Shown here: positions 13,101 through 26,500 of the stretch, piece by piece
How positions within the stretch are numbered: position 1 is the first letter of the stretch
Layout of the letters: each line of letters begins with the position of its first letter
Assembly: GCA_000499405.2 (NCBI GenBank)
Contig: HG738140.1
Location: 4,362,008 to 4,426,007 of the forward strand
Source: Onchocerca volvulus
Lineage: Eukaryota; Nematoda; Chromadorea; Rhabditida; Onchocercidae
Direction: 5' to 3'
DNA length: 64,000 nt
Notes under the pieces: model-generated
Database searches by the model: none
The model's input: the letters and a program-made list of their open reading frames with translations, nothing else
What the model was told of the DNA's origin: nothing
Program-made: the position numbers and the translations under genes

Positions 13101-16100
13101 TGGCTTTCTTTTATAATCGGTTATCTTTTAAGTTTTCATTTCTTTCTGGCAAAATCCGCTAAACTATTAATTCAGGTCATTCATGACAGGTCAAATACAA
13201 TTAGTTTTGTATTTTTTATTTTTGAATAATATCAAGTTTATGGCTGTGAAAATTATTGGAATAATAGGAATTGCTAATTGATCGTGAGATATGAACAATT
13301 ATATAATAAATTTTTACAATTCTCAAAATGAAAGATTTGTTTAAAACATAAAAGGTTAAAGGTGAAAATTATTATTCGATTATCATTAAATCCGAGTACA
13401 ATAATAATAATAATATTTTAATTGGTGAGAAAAATTTTTACTGTTTAACTAACAATTTCTCTTATTTTATTAATTTCAAATTTCAAAAAATTTCAAACAG
13501 CGATCTTATTTCTGGCAATCTTATCTTTATTTTAATTTAATTGAGTGAATTCAAATCATTTGAATCTTATAATACTATGCTTCTTCATATTTTTTTAAAT
13601 CCAATTTAAGTAAACATATAACAAATACAACAATTCTTTCCTTTCTTTCATTATTCAGGGAAAATTAGATTGTCATAAGAATCTCTGATATTATGCAATA
13701 ATTATATCTGTATATTAATGTAATAATATTTGCGTTACATATTCAAACATATAAATTGACGTATTCAATATACGACGTTTAAAACGAGATATTCAGTTTA
13801 CAACGTGCAAATTGATAGAATATTTAGTGTATAACGTGCAAATTGACAGAATATTCAACATAAAACGTGCAAATTGACATATCCATTTTATAACAATTTA
13901 TTTTATCAAATTCATCACATATATTTCATTCATCTATATAAACAAAAATGTGAATGCTCCTTGTTAGTGATCTTAAATCTCCGAAAGTTCTTTTATTCTA
14001 ATAATTTACACTTACATTTCATATATGATCAAAAAAAAAAAAAAAAAAACGAAGAAAATAGTAAACAAAACATTTCAAATTATAATCCTAACCATATTAT
14101 TGTCTTCTTTTGCATTTTTCAGAAAAAAAAAAGAAATTTTTTTTTCCTTTTTCATTTATTCCTTATTTAATTTACTCCATTCCCACGCTAAAAAGGGAAA
14201 AAAGAAGAATGAGAGAAAGGGAAAGAGAAAGAAAGAAAGAGAGAGGGAGAGATTATCATTCCATTTTTCTCCTTTATTTTTGTTGTTTGTAACAAATAAA
14301 GTACAAATTTTCCGGCTGGTTTGATTTGTTTTCATTAAGTCGCATGCATTCACATACATCTATAACATGATATGAATTGAAAAGAAAGAAGGGGAACAAA
14401 AATGCGATCAATTTTACCAAATTTTCATTTTTTCTCTTCCATTTCCCTCGATTTTTCCTGTCATTTCCAAAAAAAAGGAGAAAAAAGAGAAGAGGAGAAA
14501 GAAATTGCCATGAATATTAGAGCAATTATTATTGATTAAGATCGAATCATTGATTAAAATTTATTGATTAATTGAAAAGGGGAAGATTGATTGTACTATT
14601 TATGCTTAATTTAATTTGGAATAAAAATTATTGGGGAAAAATTTTTTTTCATTTTTTGATTGAGAAAAGCAAATTTGATAAGGATTATTATATTATGTCA
14701 CTTGATAATTATAAAATTTAAAAATACATCTTTAGATTAGAAGAAAGTTTTTTGACAGTTGATTATTGTTTATTTAAATTAAATATATGAATTTAAATGT
14801 AGTATTAAAATTTAATCATAACAAATAGTTTCATTGAAATGTTTGGTTTATCATTATAAGAATAAATTTATCGAATTAACTGATCTATGATCATAAGGGA
14901 TAATCATTTAGATCGAATAATGCTACGGTAGATAGTCTCGATGCATTAATTTTAATGATCGGATAGTACAGGAATGATCTTTTGGTGACATTTTTATGAA
15001 TTTTAATTTCTTCTACTTTTATATTTCCCGATGTATTCATTCAATGGGAGAAGAATATAGCGCGTATTTCATGTGATATTTTATGAGGAAAAGATGAAAT
15101 TAAAGAAACGCAGAAAGTTAATACTATGTGTATGAGTTTGCACATGCATCTGCATTTGCTTGCATGCATGCATGCATGCATGCACGTATGTTCATATATG
15201 CATATATATGATGGAGAATTCTGCATCGTTTGAATGAAAGGTGTTATAAAATGAAAATTCTTGTATATAATAAGATGATTATATTGTAATTTTGTGATTT
15301 GCCGTATTATCGGGGAATGGCACTTTTAATTTATCTCTATTATTTGAATATTTATTAAATATTTAGCTGATGAATATCAAACAGATTGAAAATCAGATGA
15401 AATTTTAGAATATCAAAATAGACTTAAGCCTGACAATACTTTAAAAGATCAAGCAAAGTTTCAATCATGCTTGAATTTTACAATTGCAGAATTGAAGATA
15501 ATTTGCAATATAAGAATGTGATAACATTAAAAAAGATAAGGATTGATTATAGATTACTGTATGTTATTTAAATTTAAACATTTATTAAATATCTAATTCG
15601 CCAATTTACAAATTGTGGAGAAAAAAATGATTTGATTTCGTAGATGGTTTTACATTTAAAAATAATTGAAATTATTCGTTCATTCTAATAAAAACTTTGA
15701 TTCTATGAATTCAAATTCTGTGTAAAATGAAAACTTGCATCAAAAATGAATCTGAAATGTTGTTGGAATTTTTTTTATCGAAGTAACGAATAATTAACGA
15801 ATAATCAATGCATAATGAATGAACGATTTCAATCATTTTCAAATGTGTTGCTTGGCACATTTCGGGTTATCTAATTTACTCTCCTCAGAGCAAATGATTT
15901 AGCGATATTTTAGGCTTATTGTTAGCTGTCATTTGGATTTAAAATATTTTTTAATGGGAATTTTCATTTTATTTGCATATTTGTATTTCGAATTGATATG
16001 ATTGAAATTTTCAGTGAATTATCTGAAAACTTTTTCAAATAACAAAAGAGGAAATTATACAGGAATAAATGTTGGTTGTATTAATATAACATAGCTATAA

Positions 16101-19100
16101 TTTGTTGTTGGCCTTGTTGAAATTGTAGTATTTGTATTGATAGGTAAATTGCACCATCAAAAATAGAAAACTAGTTAAGGAAGGAACCGATGAAGGGAGA
16201 AATGGAAATATTGAATTGGAAGGAAAAGAGTGGCTGAAAAATGTTTGATTACTGTAGCCAAACAAATATAAGCAAATTATACACAAATGTCGACAACATT
16301 TTTATGGTTTATGCCATTTAAAAATGAGCAATATTGTCATCGGAAGAAGGATAAAATGCTATTTTAGACTAATCTGGAAATTTTGTATTGTTGATTCTTT
16401 CGAACTAATTGAATGAATAGAATCCATTCCAAATTAAAACTTAAATTTGGGGGATATTTCTTTTTTTTTTTTTTTTTGTGATAAATTGTATATATTTACC
16501 TTCTTATAAAAAAATTAGGATTAATTTTTACTACCGGGAAAACTAATATTTTTGGTTAATTAGAATTCACTTAGACTTATGCTTTTATTCAATGTTTGGT
16601 TCATCCTGTTATCAGCGCCAGTTCTGCTTATCAAAAATGGACTAAAAATAGATCTTGAAAAAAGGTGAATATACCAACGAGGAATTCCAAATTTTTCATA
16701 CAAATATTATTTTCGCTTCATTCAAGCAAGCAAGACGTTATACTCATTGAAAATTTGAGAATAGGTTAAAGACGTTTCGTCCCACAATTCCTCCAATCGA
16801 ACGGTTTACCGAATATAACAGCTTCATTACGGAGGGAAATTTCAGAAGAATTCTCGGAGGGAAACTTCAATAGAAACTAGCTACTAGATTGTTCGATTAG
16901 TCTTTCGACTGTAACCAAATTTAAACGATCGATTTGCACGTTAGAATTACTTTCAGACATATCTTTCATGGTATTAGTAGAGATACCAATGAGAAATTCT
17001 AAATTTTTTTATAAAAATATTATCTATGTTAAATTTTATGTTATAAAAGAAAAATTGATCCTAATTTTTCTGCATAAAAATTATTTAAAATGAATTTTAT
17101 GCTGTACCATATTTTTGTGGTGCCAAAGAAAAATTCATACTAATTTTTATAATGTATATATAATTTAAGCTTAATTTTTATATTGTATCATATCTTCGTG
17201 ATGCCAAATTAAGTATCAACAAAAAATTGATAATAGATTTTTTATGCAAATATTATTTAAAGCAAATTTTAATTTACCATATTTTATGTGATATTAACAA
17301 TACCAAAAAAAAATTCATTCCAAATTTTTGGGATTGATATTTTTGAAATTCGATAAAGGTAATGAATAAATTATATTTTTAATTTAATTAATGATATGCA
17401 AAATAGTAATATTTCCAATACATAGCATATGGTATAATCAAAATGCATATAGCAAAGAATATGCCTACTTGTAATTGATCCAAGTTAAGTAAGATTTCTT
17501 TTTTTTTTTTTTGTCACCTTATTTAAGAAGAGCTTTTTTTTTTTACCATCTTGTAAAGATTTTTCACGTTTAAGTGGATGAAGAGCTATTCGCTTCAATG
17601 ATCAAAAAAAAGAAAAAATAAAACTGTTCTTTTTTTTTCCCCCTTCTCTCTCTTATCCTAAAATGTGACCGCACGGATAACGTTGCGTCATGATACCATG
17701 ATAGTACCACAAGAACTTCAATGATACATCAATGATCAATTCATTTTTCATTTTGTCAAGAGCGGCTCAATTTTTTTTTTTTTTTTTTGCATATTTTTTT
17801 TTTTTTTTGCGGTTCGATGAAGTAATTTTTGCGCTCAAGATGATTCCGTGATATGAAGAGGAGATATTAAGACCTCATTAATATGTGACTAATTCTTACG
17901 TTCATTTCATCCTTAATTTAATTAGTTTACTGCGTTAAAGATGAATGATTGAAGAGGATTGTTTCGCTTCCTTTGAAATTATTTGGTAAGATAAACGCCG
18001 ACGCATCTGCCTGATTGCGATATGATGAAATATTTTTGCATGGAATCTCTCTGCGATGATCCATCGATCATCAATAAAAATAATAAAATACAAATAGATC
18101 GAGTAAATTATAGAACTACTCGGAGATGGTATCAGAGTAAATCATCAGAGTTTATTTTGAGATACTATCGTATACTGTCGTCTTACTGTATGAAATCTAT
18201 TAATATTACATATCAATTCCTTTCTAAATTACATTTAAGAAAGACTTTTTTTTCTACAAATATTTTTTTTTTCTGATAGAAATAATCATATATTAAACTA
18301 TCCATGCAATTAATATGTTCTGTGATCGGGAATTTATTTGAAGTAATGATTCAAATGGATGAAAGCTATTTGCAATATATACCATATCCGAAATATAAAA
18401 TTTAAATAAGTTTATTTCATGATAAATTTTTTTCCTTCATAAATTTATACTAAAATGTAAATTTTAAATAAAATCATATCATAAAAATATTGATTTCACA
18501 AAGTAATTTAAATATGATTTAGAAGTTTTTATCACAATATATTTCAATTTAAATGTAATTTAGAAGAAAAGAAAAATCCCAAATGTTCGAAACATGTATA
18601 CTAAGTTGTAAAATTTTTTTTCTAAACTTTTTAATATAGCAGCACTAGACAAAAAATCATCATTACCTACTTTTGAATGTTTCATATTTTGCCGGTGAAA
18701 TGTTCACGGATAATTCCGGATGTAGCCATCATTTTGATATTCTTTCAAGAAATTTCGGATAACTTCATTTGAACGTTCCTTCAAACAATTTCCACAACTG
18801 CATTTGACATTATCTTCCATTTTTTCAAACCAAATTCGAGATGACTTCATTTGATATTTTTTCTTTTTATCAAACATATCATCGAATATCTTCCTGTCAA
18901 GGAGAAATTGAATATTGTTTATTGATTGATGACATATAACCTAAAATTCAAAATAAGTTGTATAATTTCGTTCCATTTATAAGCATTTGCTCAAAAATGG
19001 TTTTAGTGTGTAAATATGAACTATTTGATATGAATTAAAGAAGAATGAAAATTTGTGAATAAAAAAAAGACGAATAAAACTAGACGGCGGCATTTTTAGC

Positions 19101-20490
19101 ACTTATAAACATTAGCTAATTTACATAGAAGCATGAAAAATGAATATCTCTTCGTCAAATATATTACAAATAATAGGTAACACACATCAAAATGGAATGG
19201 ATGATCATATCAGGATGGTACTATAAAAATCGTAACCTTTTTTTTTCGCTTTTTTTTCGCTTTTTTGCGATATGCTCATTAGCATAAATAAGCATATTCG
19301 CAAATAAGCATAGTATTATATACAAACAATTGCATTCCAGCTTATTTGCATCTTTTTTTTTTTCGATCATTTATACCTTCATTTTTGGATCGGGATTTGC
19401 TTTCATAGCATCAATTAAGTCTGATTGTGGAAATTCTTTTTTTTTTTTTTTTTTCATTTAATTTTTGCCTGATAATTGATCGATTATGAATTAAGTTTAA
19501 TAAAAAACTGGAAAAAACTGATATAGTTTACTTATTTGATTATATTAAGTGATAATAAATAATTGTAATAGTTATATGTTTTTAAAAATTTGAAATTATA
19601 TATAAATATAAATATAGTAAATTTTCAATGTTACTAATGTGATCAAAGAAATAGTAATTAGTAAAATGATAAATTAAAAAATTATTTAATTTCAAATATA
19701 TTTTTTTTTTACTATTGGTATTTAATAATATAGTTATGAAACACTATTAATGAAAAAGCATTTTTTTTTGTTTTTGTATAATTATTATTTCCTTTATAAA
19801 GTACTGCTGCATAGGTAAATCATTTTTCCGTTTTTAAGCTTCCCGTTTTACCGTTTTTTTTTCTTGATATCAATTTTTGATTAAAATATTCAACATGAGA
19901 AGATAGAAAATTTTTTTTTTTTAAATTAAAAAAAAAATAACTTCCGGTATATTTATTTTGAATTAACAACAACAACAAGGACGTGTGCCAAATTTGTTGA
20001 CAAACAAAGAGACCATTTGGAACCGATCCATACAATTTTGAGATTTAAGAAAAAAAAAAAAACGAATAATTTTTACTACAAACTTTTATTAACGAAACGA
20101 GTGATGAAAAAAAGTCCGAAGAAATGGAAAAAGTTTCAAGTAATAAAAAAAAACAAACCGACAACTAATGCATATTGAAATTTTTGTAATTATTTTTGCA
20201 ATTTTTTTCCCCTTTTTTTATATATATATATATTTGCGAACATTTGTAGGAGAAAGAAAGTGTGAAAAGTACGGGGATTAAAGTTATGATTAGAAAAAGT
20301 TAGATAAGATTTTTAAAAAAATTGTAGTTGAATAAAAATTGATCTGGAAAGATTTAAGATTAAAATTGGTCTGAGACTAAAACTGAATAAAATCGATATT
20401 TCATCGATTGATCTAAGAAAACATGGAATGTTGAATAGAAATGAATTGATCTGAGAAAGCATGGAAAGTTGAATAGAATTGAATTTTTCC

Positions 20491-20523
<33 letters not shown>

Positions 20524-23500
20524 GTAAAATTTATTCAATTACAGTAGATCGAAAATTTTCCTACTATTTTTCGATAATTTTTAATTAAAATAAAAATCTA
20601 ATAAATCATTGAAATACATAAGTCTCATCTTATTTTGTAATTGAATAAGGCAAATAGAATATTTTCAATTAAAATATAAGTAATCAAGATTGGAATTTAA
20701 ATTTCGACAAGTCTGCTCAAGTACATATGCATGAGAATTAAATGAATATTAAGTATTGGGAAGGAGAAATGGGAATTTGATTATTTTATGTTTCATTTTT
20801 AAATAAAATGAATTTTAATTTTTATAACAAATTCAAAATGAAAAAAAAAATCATTCAATTACTGTAGATCAAAAAAAAAAGTCTACTTCATTCTGAAAGT
20901 TTTATCAAACAAATTTTATTCCTTTCCCATAAAGCTTTTTAGGAAGCATTCATATATTTATTCAAGATTTCTCAAATTTTTTTATTTTCTCATATGGAAA
21001 AAAAAATTTGAAAAAAAAAAAAAAGAACATTACCAAAACATTTGTTGGAATTGAAAATAATCATCAACACATTAAATTCATCAAATGAAAAATTGAACGA
21101 AATTAAATTTCGCAAAAATCGATTAAAAAAAAAAAAAATTGATGATAGAAATTTTGATTGGAAATGGTAGTCACGCAAGAATGAAAAAAAAAAGACTTTA
21201 AAAAAAAAGTTACATAAAGTAGTAAAATTTTATTGCTTCGTAAAGTATTTTGTCAAAATTTCAAAACTTATTATTTTGAATATCTTATTTTTAAATGTTT
21301 TTAGCTAACAAGAAAAAAAAAATGAAAGGAAGAAAAGGTTATTTTATTTTTTTTTGGATTATAATGATATGATAAAAGATAATAGTGATATTTTTATAAA
21401 TTAATAATATTATCTTTTGTAGAGGTTTTTTTGAGTGATAATGATATGATAAGATATAATATTATCCTTGTAGGTGGTAATATCATCTTTTATTTTATCC
21501 AAATATTTGATAATTGAATATTAAATTAGTTGAAAAAAAACCTAGTAATTTAAATTATATTATATTATTAAAAGAAGGATTAATTGAAAACTTATTAGAT
21601 ATACTATATTTAGTAAATTGATATAGAATTATTATTTGAAGAATTTTAAATTAAGAATAATTAATTGCAATATGTAAATCAACAGTATTCAGTAATCTAT
21701 TATATTGGAATTTAAATTTTTATTGAAAATATAATTAGCTCTTGTTCGAAGTTTATTAATTAGCAACATACAAATCAATAATATTTAATAATTTATTTAA
21801 CAGAAATGTAAATTTTATTAAAAGTTACGATAAGATCAAAAGAATGAAATGTGTAATTTCTATTTTCTCACACCATTGAAATTTTAATTCAATAACCAAT
21901 TTATATCAATCCAATGGTTGTATATCATCAATTCGTATAATGAAGAGGGAAAGAGAGAGAGACGAGAGAGAGGGAGAGAGAAGAAAAGAAAGAGAGAAAA
22001 GATATTTTGAATAACTTTTGCTACTACCACTACTACTCAAGAACTTATTTTTCCTCTCCAGGGGGTTAAAGGATCAGTTGAGGGTCATTAAGTATTGTTA
22101 TTGGTTCTTTACAAGTGGTCAAATATACGATTGCAAAATAGGATTTGAGGGATTTCTTATTTAGGAAGTTCATTTTGTCGTAAACAAAAGTAACATATCA
22201 CGTGTTACGTGTTACGTGCCAATCATAAGGGATAATTATTTTACGATTTTGTATGATTAATTAATGCAAAAATCAATACATATAATTAATACTATTAATT
22301 AACACGTATAAATTACATTTGAAATAATTTGAAACTTTAGTAATTACCAAATAGTGGAAATGTTCGATATTACTGTAGATTTTAAAATGCATCTCAGACG
22401 ATTTAATAATTCAAATTTGAAAAAAAAAAAGAAAAATTAATTGAAAATTAAATTTAGAAAATTCTGGTTTAGGAAATTTTAAATTAATTTTAAAAAAATT
22501 TAATTGTCATGGCATTGATTTTTAAAAATGTCAATCAGAAACAAAAAATAACACATGACGTGGCACGTGTTACGTGTTACTTGTCAATTATAAGAGTTTA
22601 AAATTGAAGTTCTGATAATTTCATAATTGAAATTTTGATAATTTCATATTGACTAAAAGTAAATGGTTTTTATGACTTCAATTTATTGAAAATATTCAAA
22701 AATCTAAATTTTATAGTTTCAAAAAATAAAAAATAAAAAGTTATCTTTGTATTATAAATAATTTCAAATTATTAACTTATAATGCAATTATTTTGAATAT
22801 TATGAATTTCTTTTTTTTTTGGATTTAAATTGTTTAGTTATTTTTAAGTAAGAATCATAGATTAACCTAATAAATATTATGTTAAGCCAAATATTTAAAT
22901 TATAAAATTGTTTTTGAGATAATTTCATAGATTATGTTGGAAAAAGTATACAAATATTTGGAATAAATTTACTAGTTATATTAAAATTCCTATTAGATAA
23001 AAATGGGCAATTTTCGAGAATTAAAAATGAGATGATCCAAATAATCAGTAATTAGTAATTACCAGTAAATTTAATCAGTAATTATATCCAAAAATGTTTA
23101 TATCTAAAATCTAAAATCTAATATCTAAAATTCGATAATTCTATCTGAAAATATCTAAAAATTTGTTTCCTTTTTTCTCTTTTTGTTGTTGAATGATGTG
23201 AAGTGATACTTTTGTAATGAAGAAAAGAAGAAGCAGGTGATAATTGAATGGTACCATGATTACGTCATAACAGGTTACACCAAACAACTCTAAGGTTTCT
23301 CGAGATGAATTACCAGAAAGAAAAGAGGACAAAGCAAAATTCAGGATAATAAATTAGTTTATTACCTGATGACACATGACTTTGTCGTTTTTCGTTGTTG
23401 TCAAGAAAATCGGACAAATAAATGAGGTCGGAGGTCGAATCATTTAGAAAAGGTGAAAGCACACCTGTCCCTACAAATTTTATGAGTATATTTGAAAAAA

Positions 23501-26500
23501 AAAAACTAATATACTATAACTTACGAAATCAATAATTAAATATTAATCAAATATATAATAAACTATAATTTATGAAATCAGTGATAATTAAATTCAATAA
23601 TTAGAATTAATTACATAAAAATCATTCGAACAAAATAATGCATGATAGCATTAAATAAATAATGTTTACCATTTTTATTTATTTTTCTCGAAACTCGCCA
23701 ATTTTTGCTTATTTATTCTTGAAATTATTCAATTTCATTTATTCTTTTATTTTTTTTTTCAATATTTAAGTTTTATTTTCATTACATCGGTTTTTATCGA
23801 ATTTAAATCAGGAATTCTTCAATAATAACTTGTTTTTATGTTTATAAATTTTTATTAATTTCATGAAAAGTATATTCTTACCTGAAAAAAATAAAAAGCA
23901 AAAAAGTGAACAAGTAGAAATATTTCAATAAAATTTGCTCAATCAATATCGATTGATTTAATAATTAGTTAAAAAGCAGTATACTTAATTAATAATTTTG
24001 TTTGAAAAAATATTCAAATAATTTGTAAATGATATTTGAATGATTCTTTAAATTTAAAAATTTTTCTAAATTTGTATGATTTACATTCAATTTTATTATT
24101 CCATATTAGGCATTAATTAATTTTATTTTTAAAGTGATATTATCAAAATTCGGAAAAAAAAATGTTAACGATAGATAAGCAGAAGTTAAGATATTAATCA
24201 AACTTCACACATTTTACAACCTCATTTTATCATATTCCATATTCATTAATTAAGATTCTTTTAATTATTATCACACTTATCACACCATTATCAAGTGGCA
24301 ATAAATTACTATTCAAAGTTTATCGTAATTGTAATTATAAATAATTAATTAAAATTAAGGAATATTTCCAATCAGTAATGATATTTTAAATAAAATAATA
24401 AACTTTTTAATTTATTACTTTCTAAATCTAATTTATTACTTAGTATCATTTATCATTTATCAGCATCTATGTAGATTATGTTAATTACTATTAATTAAAT
24501 TTTCGTGAATAATTATTTTAAGCGAAAAAAAAGACAGTGATCTGATTTATTAATATATGCTTCAGTTGATAAAATTATCAAATTTGATGAATTTAATTTT
24601 CATGGAATTTTAAATTGAATAAATCTATTTTTAACTTGTAATTAAAATAGGTAAAATTAATAAACAACCATCAAAAAAAAAATCCTAGTACTGAAATAGA
24701 ATTGCAATTTTTTTTTTAAAGTAAATTTTTCTTTTTTTTTCAAGTATTTTTTGCAATTTTTCTTTCTTTCTTTTTTTTTTTTTTTTTAAGTAAACCGTAT
24801 TTTCATCATAAACGAAAAGGTTATTGGCGTTTTTCCTTTTTTCTTTAAATATTTCAGGAAATTCATTAATGTTTGTCATCTTTCATTTTCTTTCTTCTTT
24901 TCGTCGAAAATGTTTTTTTTTTTTTTTTTTTTTTTTAATTTGCATATTGAAGTGTAACGGAGCATACATCCGTATTCGATCAACAATAATATTTACCTGA
25001 CACAAAGGTTACATCAACTTTATTGGTAATTTTGCAACACATAAAATTGTGTTTTAAAAATCGAAAAACCGATAAAATGAACTAAAAGAAAAAAAAAAAA
25101 AAAATGGGTAAAATGAATGATTAGCGAATACCGTAAGAAATTTGAGCGAAAGATTTTTGAAAAATTTCAATTCGTAATGTTTACGAAATTTTTTGTCCAA
25201 TTATTGCATAAAATACATATTACTAGGTTATCATAAATAATTAATTAAAAGTCAATCGATATTATTGAGATAATTTTATTTCTATAAATTTTAATATCAA
25301 TTTTAACTTTCATAACTTAATTTTATGTATTGATCATTAATTTATCAGTTTATAACTGATTGAAAAAGCGGTCTATATTATTATCCGACAAATTTATTTC
25401 TTTTTTTAATGGAAATATTTTTGAGAATAATTTTATGAATATTAATGAAAAAGAATTTGATTTGAAAAATATTTTATGCATGTATTTATTATTTTTGAGA
25501 TTTTGTTTTATATTATGATTTCTACTAAATTTAAAAAACAAAAAATTATTTTAATATTTTTTTTAAAATTAAAATAAATAACTAAAGTGAAATTGTTTTA
25601 AATTTGAAGATTGAAAATTCGAAATTTTTAAAAAATTTACAAATTGAAAACTAAATAAATAAACCTTTTGCTTATTTGAATGGATATTTTTTTCCGAAGA
25701 TATTATGGAATTTAATTACGAAAAATACAAATTCAAAATTCTTAATAATTCTCTCTCTTTTTTTAACTTTTTAAATTCCAGATATATTTGGTGAATTAAA
25801 TTATTGAAGGACAAAAGAAATGAAAATTGAATTTTGCTAATAATTTTTCACACCAAAAGTTAAATTTGATCATTTTGAGAAGATTGGAAAAGATTTGAAA
25901 ATGCGAATATTTTTGATTGATTGAAATAAGTCCGAATTTAACTGACTCAATTTTTGCAAATTTCTTTGAAATCCCAAGAGTGAAAGGTTTTAACGAAGTG
26001 CGGGAAATTGGTGAGTTCATCAGGGGGTCAAATAAAGAGCGGCAACATCAATAATTCTCGTAACTAAAAAAAATTCTCTTGAGATTTCAAAAAAAAAAAA
26101 AGAAAAAATAAAAAAAGAACTTCGTTTTTGTTCTTCTCTTTAACTCTCTCCATTGTATTAAAATTTTTCATGTTTTTTCCAGGAAAAAATTGAAAATATT
26201 CAATTTTACAATTTGAAAAATTTTTTTTTTTTTTCATTTTTGCAAAATTTTTTTATCGGTTATTTATCGTTTTGTTTTGATAATTTTCCTTTATATGCTG
26301 TCTCAAAAAATATGTAAAGAAAAATCAAACTTATCACGAAAGTATTTTATTACCGAATTGGGAGTTATTTGCTTTAAAAAATTGTCAACTATTCAATCTT
26401 ATCCATTTCTTCCAAAGTAATATTGAAACTAAAAATTTAGTTTTTTCAAAAAAAAAAAAAAAAGAAAAAAGAAATATATTTCAAATAGGAAAAAAAAGGA

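Noticed and set aside
18022..18276. 84-codon plus-strand frame in the giant intron
   Set aside because: No motif, ends in T-tract Phe residues, and no supporting splice sites.
23141..23332. 63-codon minus-strand frame over the GC-richer island
   Set aside because: Short, opposite to the host gene, and without a recognisable domain; better explained as non-coding island.
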